From positions 1 to 53,839 of the forward strand of contig JBGTNI010000033.1 in NCBI GenBank assembly GCA_041743105.1: 53,839 bases of DNA. Reading direction: 5' to 3'. Numbering within the stretch: position 1 is the stretch's first letter; the number at the start of each line of letters is the position of its first letter. This DNA comes from QHCE01 sp041743105. Lineage in GTDB: Bacteria; Actinomycetota; Actinomycetes; Mycobacteriales; QHCE01. Under the pieces are notes generated by a model, which searched no databases, was not told where the DNA came from, and saw nothing but the letters and a program-made list of their open reading frames with translations. The position numbers and the translations under genes are program-made. Of this stretch, positions 1-6,884 are shown piece by piece.

Positions 1-1
1 C

Positions 2-145
2 GATCCGCGCCGCCGGGCACGCTTGTCGCTGGGCGCGGTCCGCCGTGCGGCCGACCTGTCGTGGGAGCAGACCGTGGACGGACTGCTGGCGCTGTATGAG
101 CGGCTTGCGCAGGCTCCTCGTCCGGAGTTGCTGCGCGCCTGCTAG
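2..145 (+). CDS. mshA: Glycosyltransferase C-terminus, probably MshA (partial)
   Basis: Only the last 47 codons are in the window; the gene begins upstream. The tail reads RRRARLSLGAVRRAADLSWE followed by TVDGLLALYERL, the usual end of GT-B family 1 glycosyltransferases such as MshA, which joins GlcNAc to inositol-3-phosphate in the first step of mycothiol synthesis. The identification rests on this short tail plus context: gpmA and senX3-regX3 follow in the order known from mycobacteria, where mshA is just upstream. Another family 1 glycosyltransferase cannot be excluded from 47 residues. Confidence 0.6.
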   Translation, partial: DPRRRARLSLGAVRRAADLSWEQTVDGLLALYERLAQAPRPELLRAC

Positions 146-234
146 CCGCGGCCGATCGGATTGCGGTGATGTAGGTACAGGGAGGGCGTCGGTCAGTTAC
201 GCTGGTGTGAGTTAAGGGATTGCGAGGCACACCG

Positions 235-600
235 ATGGCTGACTTTTCTAAGGGCTTCCCGTTTTTTGGGCTTGGCGAGGTCAGCATGAATAGGCTAGAC
301 GACGGCGTAGGCGTGCCGAGTCTTTCCAAGATGAGCGGGTTCGACGGCAAAGGCGACCCGAAATACGATCCCCTTACCCTCATGAAGAGCGCGCTCATAT
401 GGACGGCAATGAGGACGCTCAATCGCATGGCTCCCGGAGACCTAGACGAAGCTCGCAAGAGGGCGGGCGCGATGAGGATACGGAAGCATATGAAGAGACA
501 GGCCAAAGCCTTCCAAGGCGCGGGTGGGCCGGCAACGCCTTACTACCCTCGTTCCCGCTCCGCGGCGGGCTACCGTGGATCCTCGGCATGGGCGGCGTGA
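235..600 (+). CDS. Small hypothetical protein
   Basis: A 121-residue reading frame that I do not recognise. The ATG at 235 has GAGG seven bases upstream; an in-frame TTG at 220 is the alternative. The protein has no signal peptide or membrane segment. The N-terminal half is mixed, with a Gly/Phe-rich stretch (FPFFGLG). The middle is basic and probably helical (ARKRAGAMRIRKHMKRQ), and the end is rich in Ala, Ser and Tyr. A perfect 12-bp hairpin lies 10 bases after the stop codon, which supports a real transcription unit. It sits where mycobacteria carry an unrelated YbjN-like gene between mshA and gpmA. Function unknown. Confidence 0.45.
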   Translation: MADFSKGFPFFGLGEVSMNRLDDGVGVPSLSKMSGFDGKGDPKYDPLTLMKSALIWTAMRTLNRMAPGDLDEARKRAGAMRIRKHMKRQAKAFQGAGGPATPYYPRSRSAAGYRGSSAWAA

Positions 601-609
601 CCCGCCTAA

Positions 610-642
610 CAGGTAGATACGGCAGCGTTGCGTATCTACCTG
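610..642 (+). terminator. 12-bp perfect hairpin after the small ORF
   Basis: CAGGTAGATACG at 610-621 pairs perfectly with CGTATCTACCTG at 631-642 across a 9-base loop. It starts 10 bases after the stop at 600 and has no long T tract, as is usual in actinobacteria. It probably terminates the upstream unit. It could also be an operator for the MFS promoter that follows. Confidence 0.6.
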
Positions 643-680
643 CCTTGCTTATCTAAAATTCTCCGCTACTCTGGCGAATA

Positions 681-700
681 TCGATACACCCCCGTATCGA
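681..700. promoter_or_regulatory. Palindromic operator upstream of the MFS gene
   Basis: TCGATAC-N6-GTATCGA is a perfect 7-bp inverted repeat ending 27 bases before the TTG start of the MFS exporter. TetR proteins typically bind such sites. The TetR gene directly downstream of the exporter is the likely ligand-responsive repressor, which would make this a self-contained efflux switch. The link is inferred from position. Confidence 0.55.
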
Positions 701-727
701 AAGTCGACGTTACCGCCGGAGTGAACC

Positions 728-2335
728 TTGCACGCCAACCCCATGGACGCCACCACCATGCACCGCCGCCGTTGGGGAATCCTGTCAGTGTTGGTGCTAT
801 GTCTACTCGTCGTCATTCTCGACAACACCATCCTCAACGTGGCACTGAAGGTGCTACAAGAAGACCTCGACGCGACCCAAAGCCAGCTGGAATGGGCGAT
901 CAACTCCTTCACGCTGGTCTTCGCCGGGCTCATGTTCACCGCGGGCGTGCTAGGCGATCGGTACGGCCGACGCCGTTTGCTGGTGATCGGCATGGTGCTC
1001 TTCGGCGCCGCGTCCGCACTGTCGGCCTTCGCAACCTCACCGGAGCTGCTGATCGCGAGTCGGGCGCTGATGGGTATCGGTGCCGCGGCGGTGCAGCCTC
1101 AGACGCTGTCGATCCTCACCAATGTGTTCTCCGCATCGGAACGCCCGAAAGCGCTGGGCATCTGGGCCGGCTTCGCTGGTCTGGCCGTCGCTATCGGTCC
1201 TATCACTGGAGGGCTGCTGTTGGAGCACTTCTGGTGGGGATCGATCTTCCTGATCAACGTTCCCGTCGTGCTGCTCGCGGTGCCGCTGGTGTTGCTGTTG
1301 GTTCCCGAGTCTGCCGATCCCGCACCCAAGCAGCTGGACCCGATCGGAGTCGTACTCTCCGTCGCCGGCTTGACGGCGCTGGTGTACGGCATCATTGAAG
1401 GGGGCAGCAGCACGCAATGGACCAGCCTGGGCGTAGCCGGGCCGCTGGTTGCGGGGGCGGTGTTGTTGGCGGCATTCGTTATCGTGGAGCGACGCAGCAG
1501 CCATCCGGCACTGGACGTGAGTCTGTTCAAGAAACCGGCGTTCACCGCCGCGGTCACCGCGATCACGTTGACGTTCTTCGCCCTGTCCGGCTCGATCTTC
1601 TACATGACGTTCTACATGCAGGCTGTGCGTGACTTCGATCCGCTACCGGCAGGCGCTTTGGTGGCGCCGGTTGCGCTGGGGTTGTTGATCGCGGCCACGG
1701 GCTCGGTACGAGCGGTTCGCAGGTTCGGTGCCAAGGTTGTGGTGACCGCCGGTATGGTCACAGCCGCGCTGACGATGGGCGCCTACTACCTCGTGGAGCG
1801 CGACACCCCCATTTGGCAGGTAGAGGTAATCGTCTTCGTGTTGGGGCTGGGGATGGGGAGCATCATGGCTCCGGCCACTGAGTCGGTGATGAGCACCATT
1901 CCGCGCGAGAAGGCCGGTGCTGGCAGCGCGGTGAACAACACCGTCCGCATGCTGGGCGGCGCCTTTGGTGTGGCCATCATCGGCTCGGTACTTGCCGCGT
2001 CGTATCGCTCGTCGTTTGGCGAGAAGGTCAACGCGTTCCCGGAGGCTGAGCGCCACGATGCGGGCGAGTCGATCGGAGGCACCCTGAATGCGGTCTCCAA
2101 TTCGAACGAAGCAGTCAAAGCCGGTGAGCTACCGCCGACATTCCTGCAGCAGGTTCCCGCATTGATCGATTCGGCTAAGGACGCCTTCATTGTCGCCATG
2201 CACACCGCATCGCTATGGTCGGCGACTATTGTGCTACTCGGCGCGGTACTGGTGGCGATCTATCTTCCAGGTAAACCTCCGGAGCGAGACAGTGGACCGA
2301 CCTCGAAAGAGTCAGAGGTAGCGGGGGTGAGCTAA
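728..2335 (+). CDS. MFS drug exporter, DHA2 (EmrB/QacA) family
   Basis: A 535-residue integral membrane protein of the 14-helix DHA2 group of proton-driven exporters. Visible landmarks are helix 1 ending in LDNTILNVAL (motif D1, residues about 32-42), the loop 2-3 motif GDRYGRRRLLVIG (motif A) and the antiporter motif C-like stretch GIWAGFAGLAVAIGPITGG. The last helix (SATIVLLGAVLVAIYLPG) is followed by a short polar tail. The TTG at 728 has GGAG six bases upstream; ATG 743 is the alternative. The stop codon touches the start of the TetR gene, so the two are co-transcribed. DHA2 pumps often export toxic secondary metabolites, so it could serve the enediyne locus downstream, but it lies outside that block. 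Confidence 0.9.
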   Translation: MHANPMDATTMHRRRWGILSVLVLCLLVVILDNTILNVALKVLQEDLDATQSQLEWAINSFTLVFAGLMFTAGVLGDRYGRRRLLVIGMVLFGAASALSAFATSPELLIASRALMGIGAAAVQPQTLSILTNVFSASERPKALGIWAGFAGLAVAIGPITGGLLLEHFWWGSIFLINVPVVLLAVPLVLLLVPESADPAPKQLDPIGVVLSVAGLTALVYGIIEGGSSTQWTSLGVAGPLVAGAVLLAAFVIVERRSSHPALDVSLFKKPAFTAAVTAITLTFFALSGSIFYMTFYMQAVRDFDPLPAGALVAPVALGLLIAATGSVRAVRRFGAKVVVTAGMVTAALTMGAYYLVERDTPIWQVEVIVFVLGLGMGSIMAPATESVMSTIPREKAGAGSAVNNTVRMLGGAFGVAIIGSVLAASYRSSFGEKVNAFPEAERHDAGESIGGTLNAVSNSNEAVKAGELPPTFLQQVPALIDSAKDAFIVAMHTASLWSATIVLLGAVLVAIYLPGKPPERDSGPTSKESEVAGVS

Positions 2336-2944
2336 GTGGTATCGCCGCCACTCGTCCGGAAACCGGGTCGGCCTCGCAGCGCGCAGGCCGAGCAGGCGGC
2401 ACTGCAGGCAACCCTGGAGCTGCTGGCGTCGCATGGTGTACACGGTTTCGGCATGGAAGCGGTCGCTAACACGGCGGGCGTGGCGAAGACCACGGTGTAC
2501 CGCCGCTGGCCCAGCAAGGACGACCTGATCGTCGACGCGCTGGTGCACATGAAAGGCGAGCCGGCGCCGCCGCCCGGGGACTCAGTGCGCGGCGATCTTC
2601 TCGCGCTGCTGCGCCGGATGCGGGACCAGCCGCGCAAAAACCTCGCGCTCCGCATTACGCCGCGTATCGTCGCCGAGGGCGAGTGTTGTCCGCAGCTGGT
2701 GGCGAAGTTCCGTGACCGGGTCGTACGGCCGCGCCGTGCGATCTTCGCAGCCGTGTTGCAACGCGGCATTCACTCCGGCGGGATCCGTAGCGACGCTGAC
2801 GTCGAGCTGGTCACCGATCTACTCTGGTCGCCACCGTTGACATGCAATGTGAGTCGGGCACGGGTTTACCGCGACGAAGAGCTAGAGTTTTTGGTCGACA
2901 CCGTGCTGCGGGGGCTGGCGCCCTCTGGCAGGCTAGCGCCATGA
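2336..2944 (+). CDS. TetR/AcrR family repressor of the MFS exporter
   Basis: A 202-residue TetR-type regulator starting at the GTG directly after the exporter's TAA. The N-terminal helix-turn-helix is clear: a helix ALQATLELLASHGVHGFGME, then VANTAGVAKTTVYRRWPSKD around residues 43-62. The rest is a ligand-binding domain of the TetR_C type. Its position behind the exporter and the palindrome at 681-700 suggest that it represses the pair and releases DNA when the pump substrate binds. The C-terminal end overlaps the start of the lipoprotein gene by ATGA, indicating translational coupling. Confidence 0.88.
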   Translation: MVSPPLVRKPGRPRSAQAEQAALQATLELLASHGVHGFGMEAVANTAGVAKTTVYRRWPSKDDLIVDALVHMKGEPAPPPGDSVRGDLLALLRRMRDQPRKNLALRITPRIVAEGECCPQLVAKFRDRVVRPRRAIFAAVLQRGIHSGGIRSDADVELVTDLLWSPPLTCNVSRARVYRDEELEFLVDTVLRGLAPSGRLAP

Positions 2945-3489
2945 GCTACCCACGTGTCTTGGTCACCTATGGGTTCGGTCGCCGGCTTGTGGCGATCTTT
3001 GCGCTGGGTGGCATACTGCTTGCTGCGGGTTGCGGGGACGACGAGCGCGGTTCATGGGTATCTGGCGGCGAGCGGCCTAGCCGCGCTATTCCATCCTGCG
3101 ATGCGGTGTCGGAGAGCTCACTGCGGCTACTAGAAGGCGCCGGCGAGCTGACGAAACTCGACGATCTCGATATGGACCTGCCTCGAAGCGAATGCTTGTG
3201 GGGCACATTTGATGACGGCAACTACATCTCCGTCATCATTTATCGCTCTGAAAGCGAGGCGGCCGGTTCGGATCTGCACGGAACTGGCCGTCGGGAGATC
3301 GATGACATTGCGGGGGTCGACGAAGCTTACTATTACGAGGCTGTGGACAGTTGTTCGGTCAGCGCTCGGGACGGCGTCCGAGTAGTAACTGTCGGCTATG
3401 AGCCACGCGGAGATTTCACCGAGTCCGGCTGTCGCTCTACCGCGGTGGTGATCATGCGTGACTATGCCGAGCGCAACCTCGGTCGATGA
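2941..3489 (+). CDS. Secreted lipoprotein, DUF3558-like
   Basis: A 182-residue protein with a lipoprotein signal: basic Arg pair at 14-15, hydrophobic stretch LVAIFALGGILLAAG, and lipobox LAAGC with Cys31 as the predicted lipidated residue. The mature part has two spaced Cys (C50, within PSCDAV, and C79, within SECLWG) and later CSVSA and SGCRST. This is the pattern of the actinobacterial DUF3558 lipoproteins, whose function is unknown. The ATG at 2941 overlaps the TetR stop (ATGA), so it belongs to the MFS-tetR transcript. It probably sits on the outer face of the membrane. The family assignment is from memory of the cysteine pattern. Confidence 0.7.
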   Translation: MSYPRVLVTYGFGRRLVAIFALGGILLAAGCGDDERGSWVSGGERPSRAIPSCDAVSESSLRLLEGAGELTKLDDLDMDLPRSECLWGTFDDGNYISVIIYRSESEAAGSDLHGTGRREIDDIAGVDEAYYYEAVDSCSVSARDGVRVVTVGYEPRGDFTESGCRSTAVVIMRDYAERNLGR

Positions 3490-3548
3490 TGAACGTCGTT
3501 GCGACATCGGATGCAGCGGAGCATGGTGTTTCTGGCAGGCTTAGGCGC

Positions 3549-4334
3549 ATGACTGTTTCACCTGTCTCTTCGACTTCGACAACGACTTCGCCCGGGACAC
3601 TGATTCTGCTCCGACACGGCGAGAGCGAATGGAACGCCAAGAACCTGTTCACTGGCTGGGTGGATGTAGATCTTTCCGCGACCGGAGAAGACGAAGCCCG
3701 ACGCGGTGCGCGGCTACTAGTCGACGCTGGCGCACTACCCGATGTGGTGCACACGTCACTGCTGCGTCGCGCCATCCGCACTGCTGAGATCGCGCTCGGC
3801 GAGTGTGACCGGCACTGGGTGCCGGTTCGCCGGAGCTGGCGGCTCAACGAACGGCACTATGGCGCGTTGCAGGGCAAGGACAAAAAGCAGACACGCGAGC
3901 AGTTCGGTGACGAGCAGTTCATGCGTTGGCGGCGCTCCTACGATGTTCCGCCGCCGGAGTTAGAGCCCGTCGCGGAGTACTCGCAATTCCACGACGTTCG
4001 TTATGCCGCGTTGCCGCCCGAGGCCCGGCCCCGTAGCGAATGCCTCAAAGATGTGCTGCTGCGGGCTTTACCGTACTGGTACGATGCTATCGTTCCCGAT
4101 CTGCTGGTTGGACGTACCGTGCTGGTCGCAGCGCACGGCAACTCGATACGCGCCTTGGTCAAGCACCTCGACGGGGTGGACGATGAGGCCATTGTAGGTC
4201 TCAACATTCCAACGGGTATTCCGCTGCGATACGAGCTGGATGCCGCGCTGCGGCCCACTGTCCCGGGTGGGGAGTATCTCGATCCTGCCGCCGCGGCGGC
4301 GGCAGTCGAAGCTGTGAAGAACCAAGGTCGGTAA
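3549..4334 (+). CDS. gpmA: 2,3-bisphosphoglycerate-dependent phosphoglycerate mutase
   Basis: Interconverts 3- and 2-phosphoglycerate in glycolysis and gluconeogenesis in the cytoplasm. The phosphohistidine motif LILLRHGESEWN is at residues 18-29, with the phospho-accepting His at 23. The downstream motifs LFTGWVDVDLS, RRSWRLNERHYGALQG and the second catalytic His in VLVAAHGNSIRAL are intact. At 261 residues it is slightly longer than usual because of a Ser/Thr-rich N-terminus after the chosen ATG at 3549; the frame opens further upstream at 3486 but that part has no homology. In mycobacteria this gene directly precedes senX3, whereas here 24 kb separate them. Confidence 0.96.
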   Translation: MTVSPVSSTSTTTSPGTLILLRHGESEWNAKNLFTGWVDVDLSATGEDEARRGARLLVDAGALPDVVHTSLLRRAIRTAEIALGECDRHWVPVRRSWRLNERHYGALQGKDKKQTREQFGDEQFMRWRRSYDVPPPELEPVAEYSQFHDVRYAALPPEARPRSECLKDVLLRALPYWYDAIVPDLLVGRTVLVAAHGNSIRALVKHLDGVDDEAIVGLNIPTGIPLRYELDAALRPTVPGGEYLDPAAAAAAVEAVKNQGR

Positions 4335-4535
4335 CGGGCCGTGACAGCCCAATGTGCACCGCGAAGCTCAGAACGATGGTGCGCCTGAGTCGCTGGTAGG
4401 CAGAGACGAGGGCATGTTGGGGTGCCGGTGTGAGCTTCCAGCCGGCGTGGTGTTGAGCCCCGCAACTCCAACGTGAATAAATCTCCGCCGACTTTCCTTG
4501 GGAACCATCCAGGCGCTCCCGCCGACTACTGAACA

Positions 4536-4620
4536 GATCGTTACTAAGTCGGCCCGAAGTAGCTAATTTGCAGGTTAGAAGACTGTACTTGTCTAGCTAC
4601 TTTCGTACTGATTAGTAATC
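4536..4620 (+). repeat. Dispersed hairpin repeat, family A, copy 1
   Basis: An 85-base element folding as one long hairpin. The outer arms are TTACTAA (4541-4547) and TTAGTAA (4612-4618). The middle arms AAGTAGCTA (4557-4565) and TAGCTACTT (4594-4602) are perfect, and an inner GCAG/CTGT caps the stem. Close relatives lie at 33977-34062 (+) and 53315-53400 (-). The element ends three bases before the TTG start of the PepSY gene. Base changes between copies preserve pairing. No name is known to me. Confidence 0.8.
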
Positions 4621-4622
4621 GG

Positions 4623-6179
4623 TTGACCGACGGCGCTCGTCGGTCTCACAGCGCGCGCTCTCATCGGGTACGCGTCATAGCCGAGGAGCAGCTACTGTCC
4701 ACGACTGCGCGGGCTACCAATTCTCAGCCGCACCCGGATCAGGCCGCATACGGTACTGACCTGAGTAGCAGGCCAACCTCTAGAACGCGATCACCGCTAC
4801 GATCGGTGGTGCCGCTGTTGCGGCGATTGCATTTTTACGCCGGAATTCTGGTAGCGCCGTTGCTGGTGATCGCAGCCCTGACGGGGCTCGCGTACACCCT
4901 CACTCCGCAGCTGGACGATCTCGTCTATCACGAGGAGTTCCATGTAACCAAGGTCGGAGATCAGACGCAGACATGGCCCAGGCAAGTCGCCGCCGCGCAG
5001 AAAGCTGTCCCGGACGGTTCGCTGGCATCGATATCGCCGCCGAACAAAACCGATGGGACCACCGAGGTAGCCTTCCACGTCCCGGGGTTGGGCGAAAAAC
5101 AGCGCACTGCCTACGTCGACCCGTACACCGGTGAGGTACGGGGGGTACTGACCACCTGGTTCGGTTCCACTCCGTTGACCACCTGGTTAGATGACCTGCA
5201 TCGCAATCTCCACCTGGGCGAATTCGGGCGGCATTACTCGGAGCTGGCGGCAAGTTGGCTGTGGGTACTGGTGTTGGTGGGGTTGGTGCTGTGGTTAAAC
5301 CACCAACGAGGAAAACGCCGACTTCGCCGCGCGCTGTTCCCCGATGTAACGGCGAACAAGGGAGTTCGCCGAACTCGGAGCTGGCATGCCAGCGTGGGGA
5401 TGTGGGTGGCAATCGGGCTGCTGGTGCTCAGTGTGACTGGGTTGACTTGGTCGGCGCATGCGGGTGCTCGGTTTGATGCACTCCAAGCAGCGCTACACAG
5501 CGGCACCGCGGAGCTCGACACGACCCTATCCGGCACAAGTCGGACCCCAGGTTCACCGGTCGATGAACCTGGGGCTGGGGGTTCGGATTCGGCTGGTAAG
5601 CCTGATCTGACAAGGATCGAGCTGGTGCTAGGAGCCGCTCGAGACAGGGGGCTCAACGGACCGGTCGAGATAAGTCCCAGCGCGGGATCCGAAACGGCAT
5701 GGGTGGTCGCACAGACGGACAAAACCTGGCCGGTGGGACTGGATCAGGTAGCGGTCGATCCTGCGACCGGGACGGTCACCGATTACCTCCGCTGGTCAGA
5801 TAAATCCATAGTGGACAAGCTCAGTGTGCTTGGGGTACAAGCACACATGGGCGTGCTGTTCGGAATCACCAATCAGATTGTGCTTGCCGTCATCGCAATC
5901 GGTTTACTCTGCATGATCTTCTGGGGATATCGCTCATGGTGGCAGCGTCGACCCACCAGAGCTGACCGTAAGGGCCTGTTTGGCCCGCCCGTGTCCCGCG
6001 GCGCCTGGCGAGAAATGCACCTTGGGCTCTTGGTCCTTGGAGTTGTCACCGTGGCCGTCATCGGGTGGGCGATTCCGTTGCTGGGCTGGAGTTTGCTGGG
6101 TTTTCTACTTCTCGACACAATCCTGGGTGGCATGCAACGGTACCGTCGGCATCGTAGGACCAGTGCCACAACGTCATGA
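4623..6179 (+). CDS. PepSY-domain membrane protein
   Basis: An inner-membrane PepSY_TM protein of about 500 residues. A first membrane helix (LHFYAGILVAPLLVIAALTG) carries the conserved His/Phe of this family. A large external PepSY region follows, then the helix pair LAASWLWVLVLVGLVLWLNH and HASVGMWVAIGLLVLSVTGL, a second external PepSY-like segment, and C-terminal helices including IVLAVIAIGLLCMIFWGYR. Members resemble PiuB-like iron-regulated membrane proteins; the substrate is unknown. The frame opens at a TTG at 4623 directly behind repeat A. A CTG at 4696 preceded by GAGGAG is an unlikely alternative, so the N-terminus is uncertain. It is the first gene of the accessory block and converges with a TetR gene. 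Confidence 0.82.
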   Translation: MTDGARRSHSARSHRVRVIAEEQLLSTTARATNSQPHPDQAAYGTDLSSRPTSRTRSPLRSVVPLLRRLHFYAGILVAPLLVIAALTGLAYTLTPQLDDLVYHEEFHVTKVGDQTQTWPRQVAAAQKAVPDGSLASISPPNKTDGTTEVAFHVPGLGEKQRTAYVDPYTGEVRGVLTTWFGSTPLTTWLDDLHRNLHLGEFGRHYSELAASWLWVLVLVGLVLWLNHQRGKRRLRRALFPDVTANKGVRRTRSWHASVGMWVAIGLLVLSVTGLTWSAHAGARFDALQAALHSGTAELDTTLSGTSRTPGSPVDEPGAGGSDSAGKPDLTRIELVLGAARDRGLNGPVEISPSAGSETAWVVAQTDKTWPVGLDQVAVDPATGTVTDYLRWSDKSIVDKLSVLGVQAHMGVLFGITNQIVLAVIAIGLLCMIFWGYRSWWQRRPTRADRKGLFGPPVSRGAWREMHLGLLVLGVVTVAVIGWAIPLLGWSLLGFLLLDTILGGMQRYRRHRRTSATTS

Positions 6180-6188
6180 GCGTCCAGA

Positions 6189-6806
6189 TCAACGAGGACT
6201 GCGGGGTGCCTGAGACGCTCCGCAGAGTTCGTCGAGGTGATGCGCCAGCACAGACGTCAGTATGGGCTCCGAGATCAGCTCGGGTCGGGTTACCGCATGG
6301 AACGCAAGCCCGTCCGCCAACGCGTGAAGCCGTGTCAGCTCGAGTTCGGGGTTTACCTCGGGTCGGAGCAGGCCGGCGTCGTCGAGGTGCTGCATAACCT
6401 GCTCAAGCGTGGAACGCAGCCAGTCGTGGACTTCATTTTTGTAGGCATGAAGGCTGGAATCGGTGAGCGAGGCCCCGATAAAGGCCAGCCATATCTGCGC
6501 CTCAGCGCGCCGCCGGTCGTCAGTGGGGAGTAGCTCACCGATCATCTGCTCGGCGAGCTGTCGGGGATCGCCGGCCAGTGACACCGACGCCAACCGCGCT
6601 TGGATGTGCTCGCCCACAAGGTACAACGAAAATCTCAACATCTCAGCGTGACTTGCGAAGTAATGACGTAGTGCGCCCATCGAGAGGCCGGCTTCCTTCG
6701 CGACGGCGCGGAGAGAGGCGCCGGGTATTCCATCGCGCTGGATAACTCGGAGTACGGCCTCTCCCAGTTCCCGTCTGCGGAGCTGTTGATCGACGATTTT
6801 CGGCAT
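6189..6806 (-). CDS. TetR/AcrR family regulator divergent from the PAD gene
   Basis: A 205-residue TetR protein. The DNA-binding part, residues 1-52, includes LRAVAKEAGLSMGALRHYFA, the classic helix-turn-helix with the (L)RHYF recognition helix end. The C-terminal domain (EAQIWLAFIGASLTD onward) is of the BetI/TetR_C_6 type. Its ATG at 6806 faces the PAD gene start across 78 bases filled with tandem palindromes, so it is very probably the repressor of itself and of the deiminase gene. The 3' end stops nine bases from the end of the convergent PepSY gene. Confidence 0.9.
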   Translation of the reverse strand: MPKIVDQQLRRRELGEAVLRVIQRDGIPGASLRAVAKEAGLSMGALRHYFASHAEMLRFSLYLVGEHIQARLASVSLAGDPRQLAEQMIGELLPTDDRRRAEAQIWLAFIGASLTDSSLHAYKNEVHDWLRSTLEQVMQHLDDAGLLRPEVNPELELTRLHALADGLAFHAVTRPELISEPILTSVLAHHLDELCGASQAPRSPR

Positions 6807-6816
6807 GACTTGATTT

Positions 6817-6864
6817 ATAGCACAACTGCGCTATGGTGCTAAATAGCGCAGCGGTGCTATTTAG
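6817..6864. promoter_or_regulatory. Two tandem TetR operators (ATAGC-N8-GCTAT)
   Basis: Two copies of ATAGC-N8-GCTAT lie at 6817-6834 and 6843-6860, 26 bases apart start to start. The second extends to the perfect 9-bp repeat CTAAATAGC-N8-GCTATTTAG (6839-6864). The inner halves also form a third palindrome, CTGCGCTAT-N8-ATAGCGCAG (6826-6851). They fill the space between the divergent tetR and PAD genes, as expected for cooperative binding of two TetR dimers. Confidence 0.8.
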
Positions 6865-6884
6865 TTGATCGACGGAGGATGACG

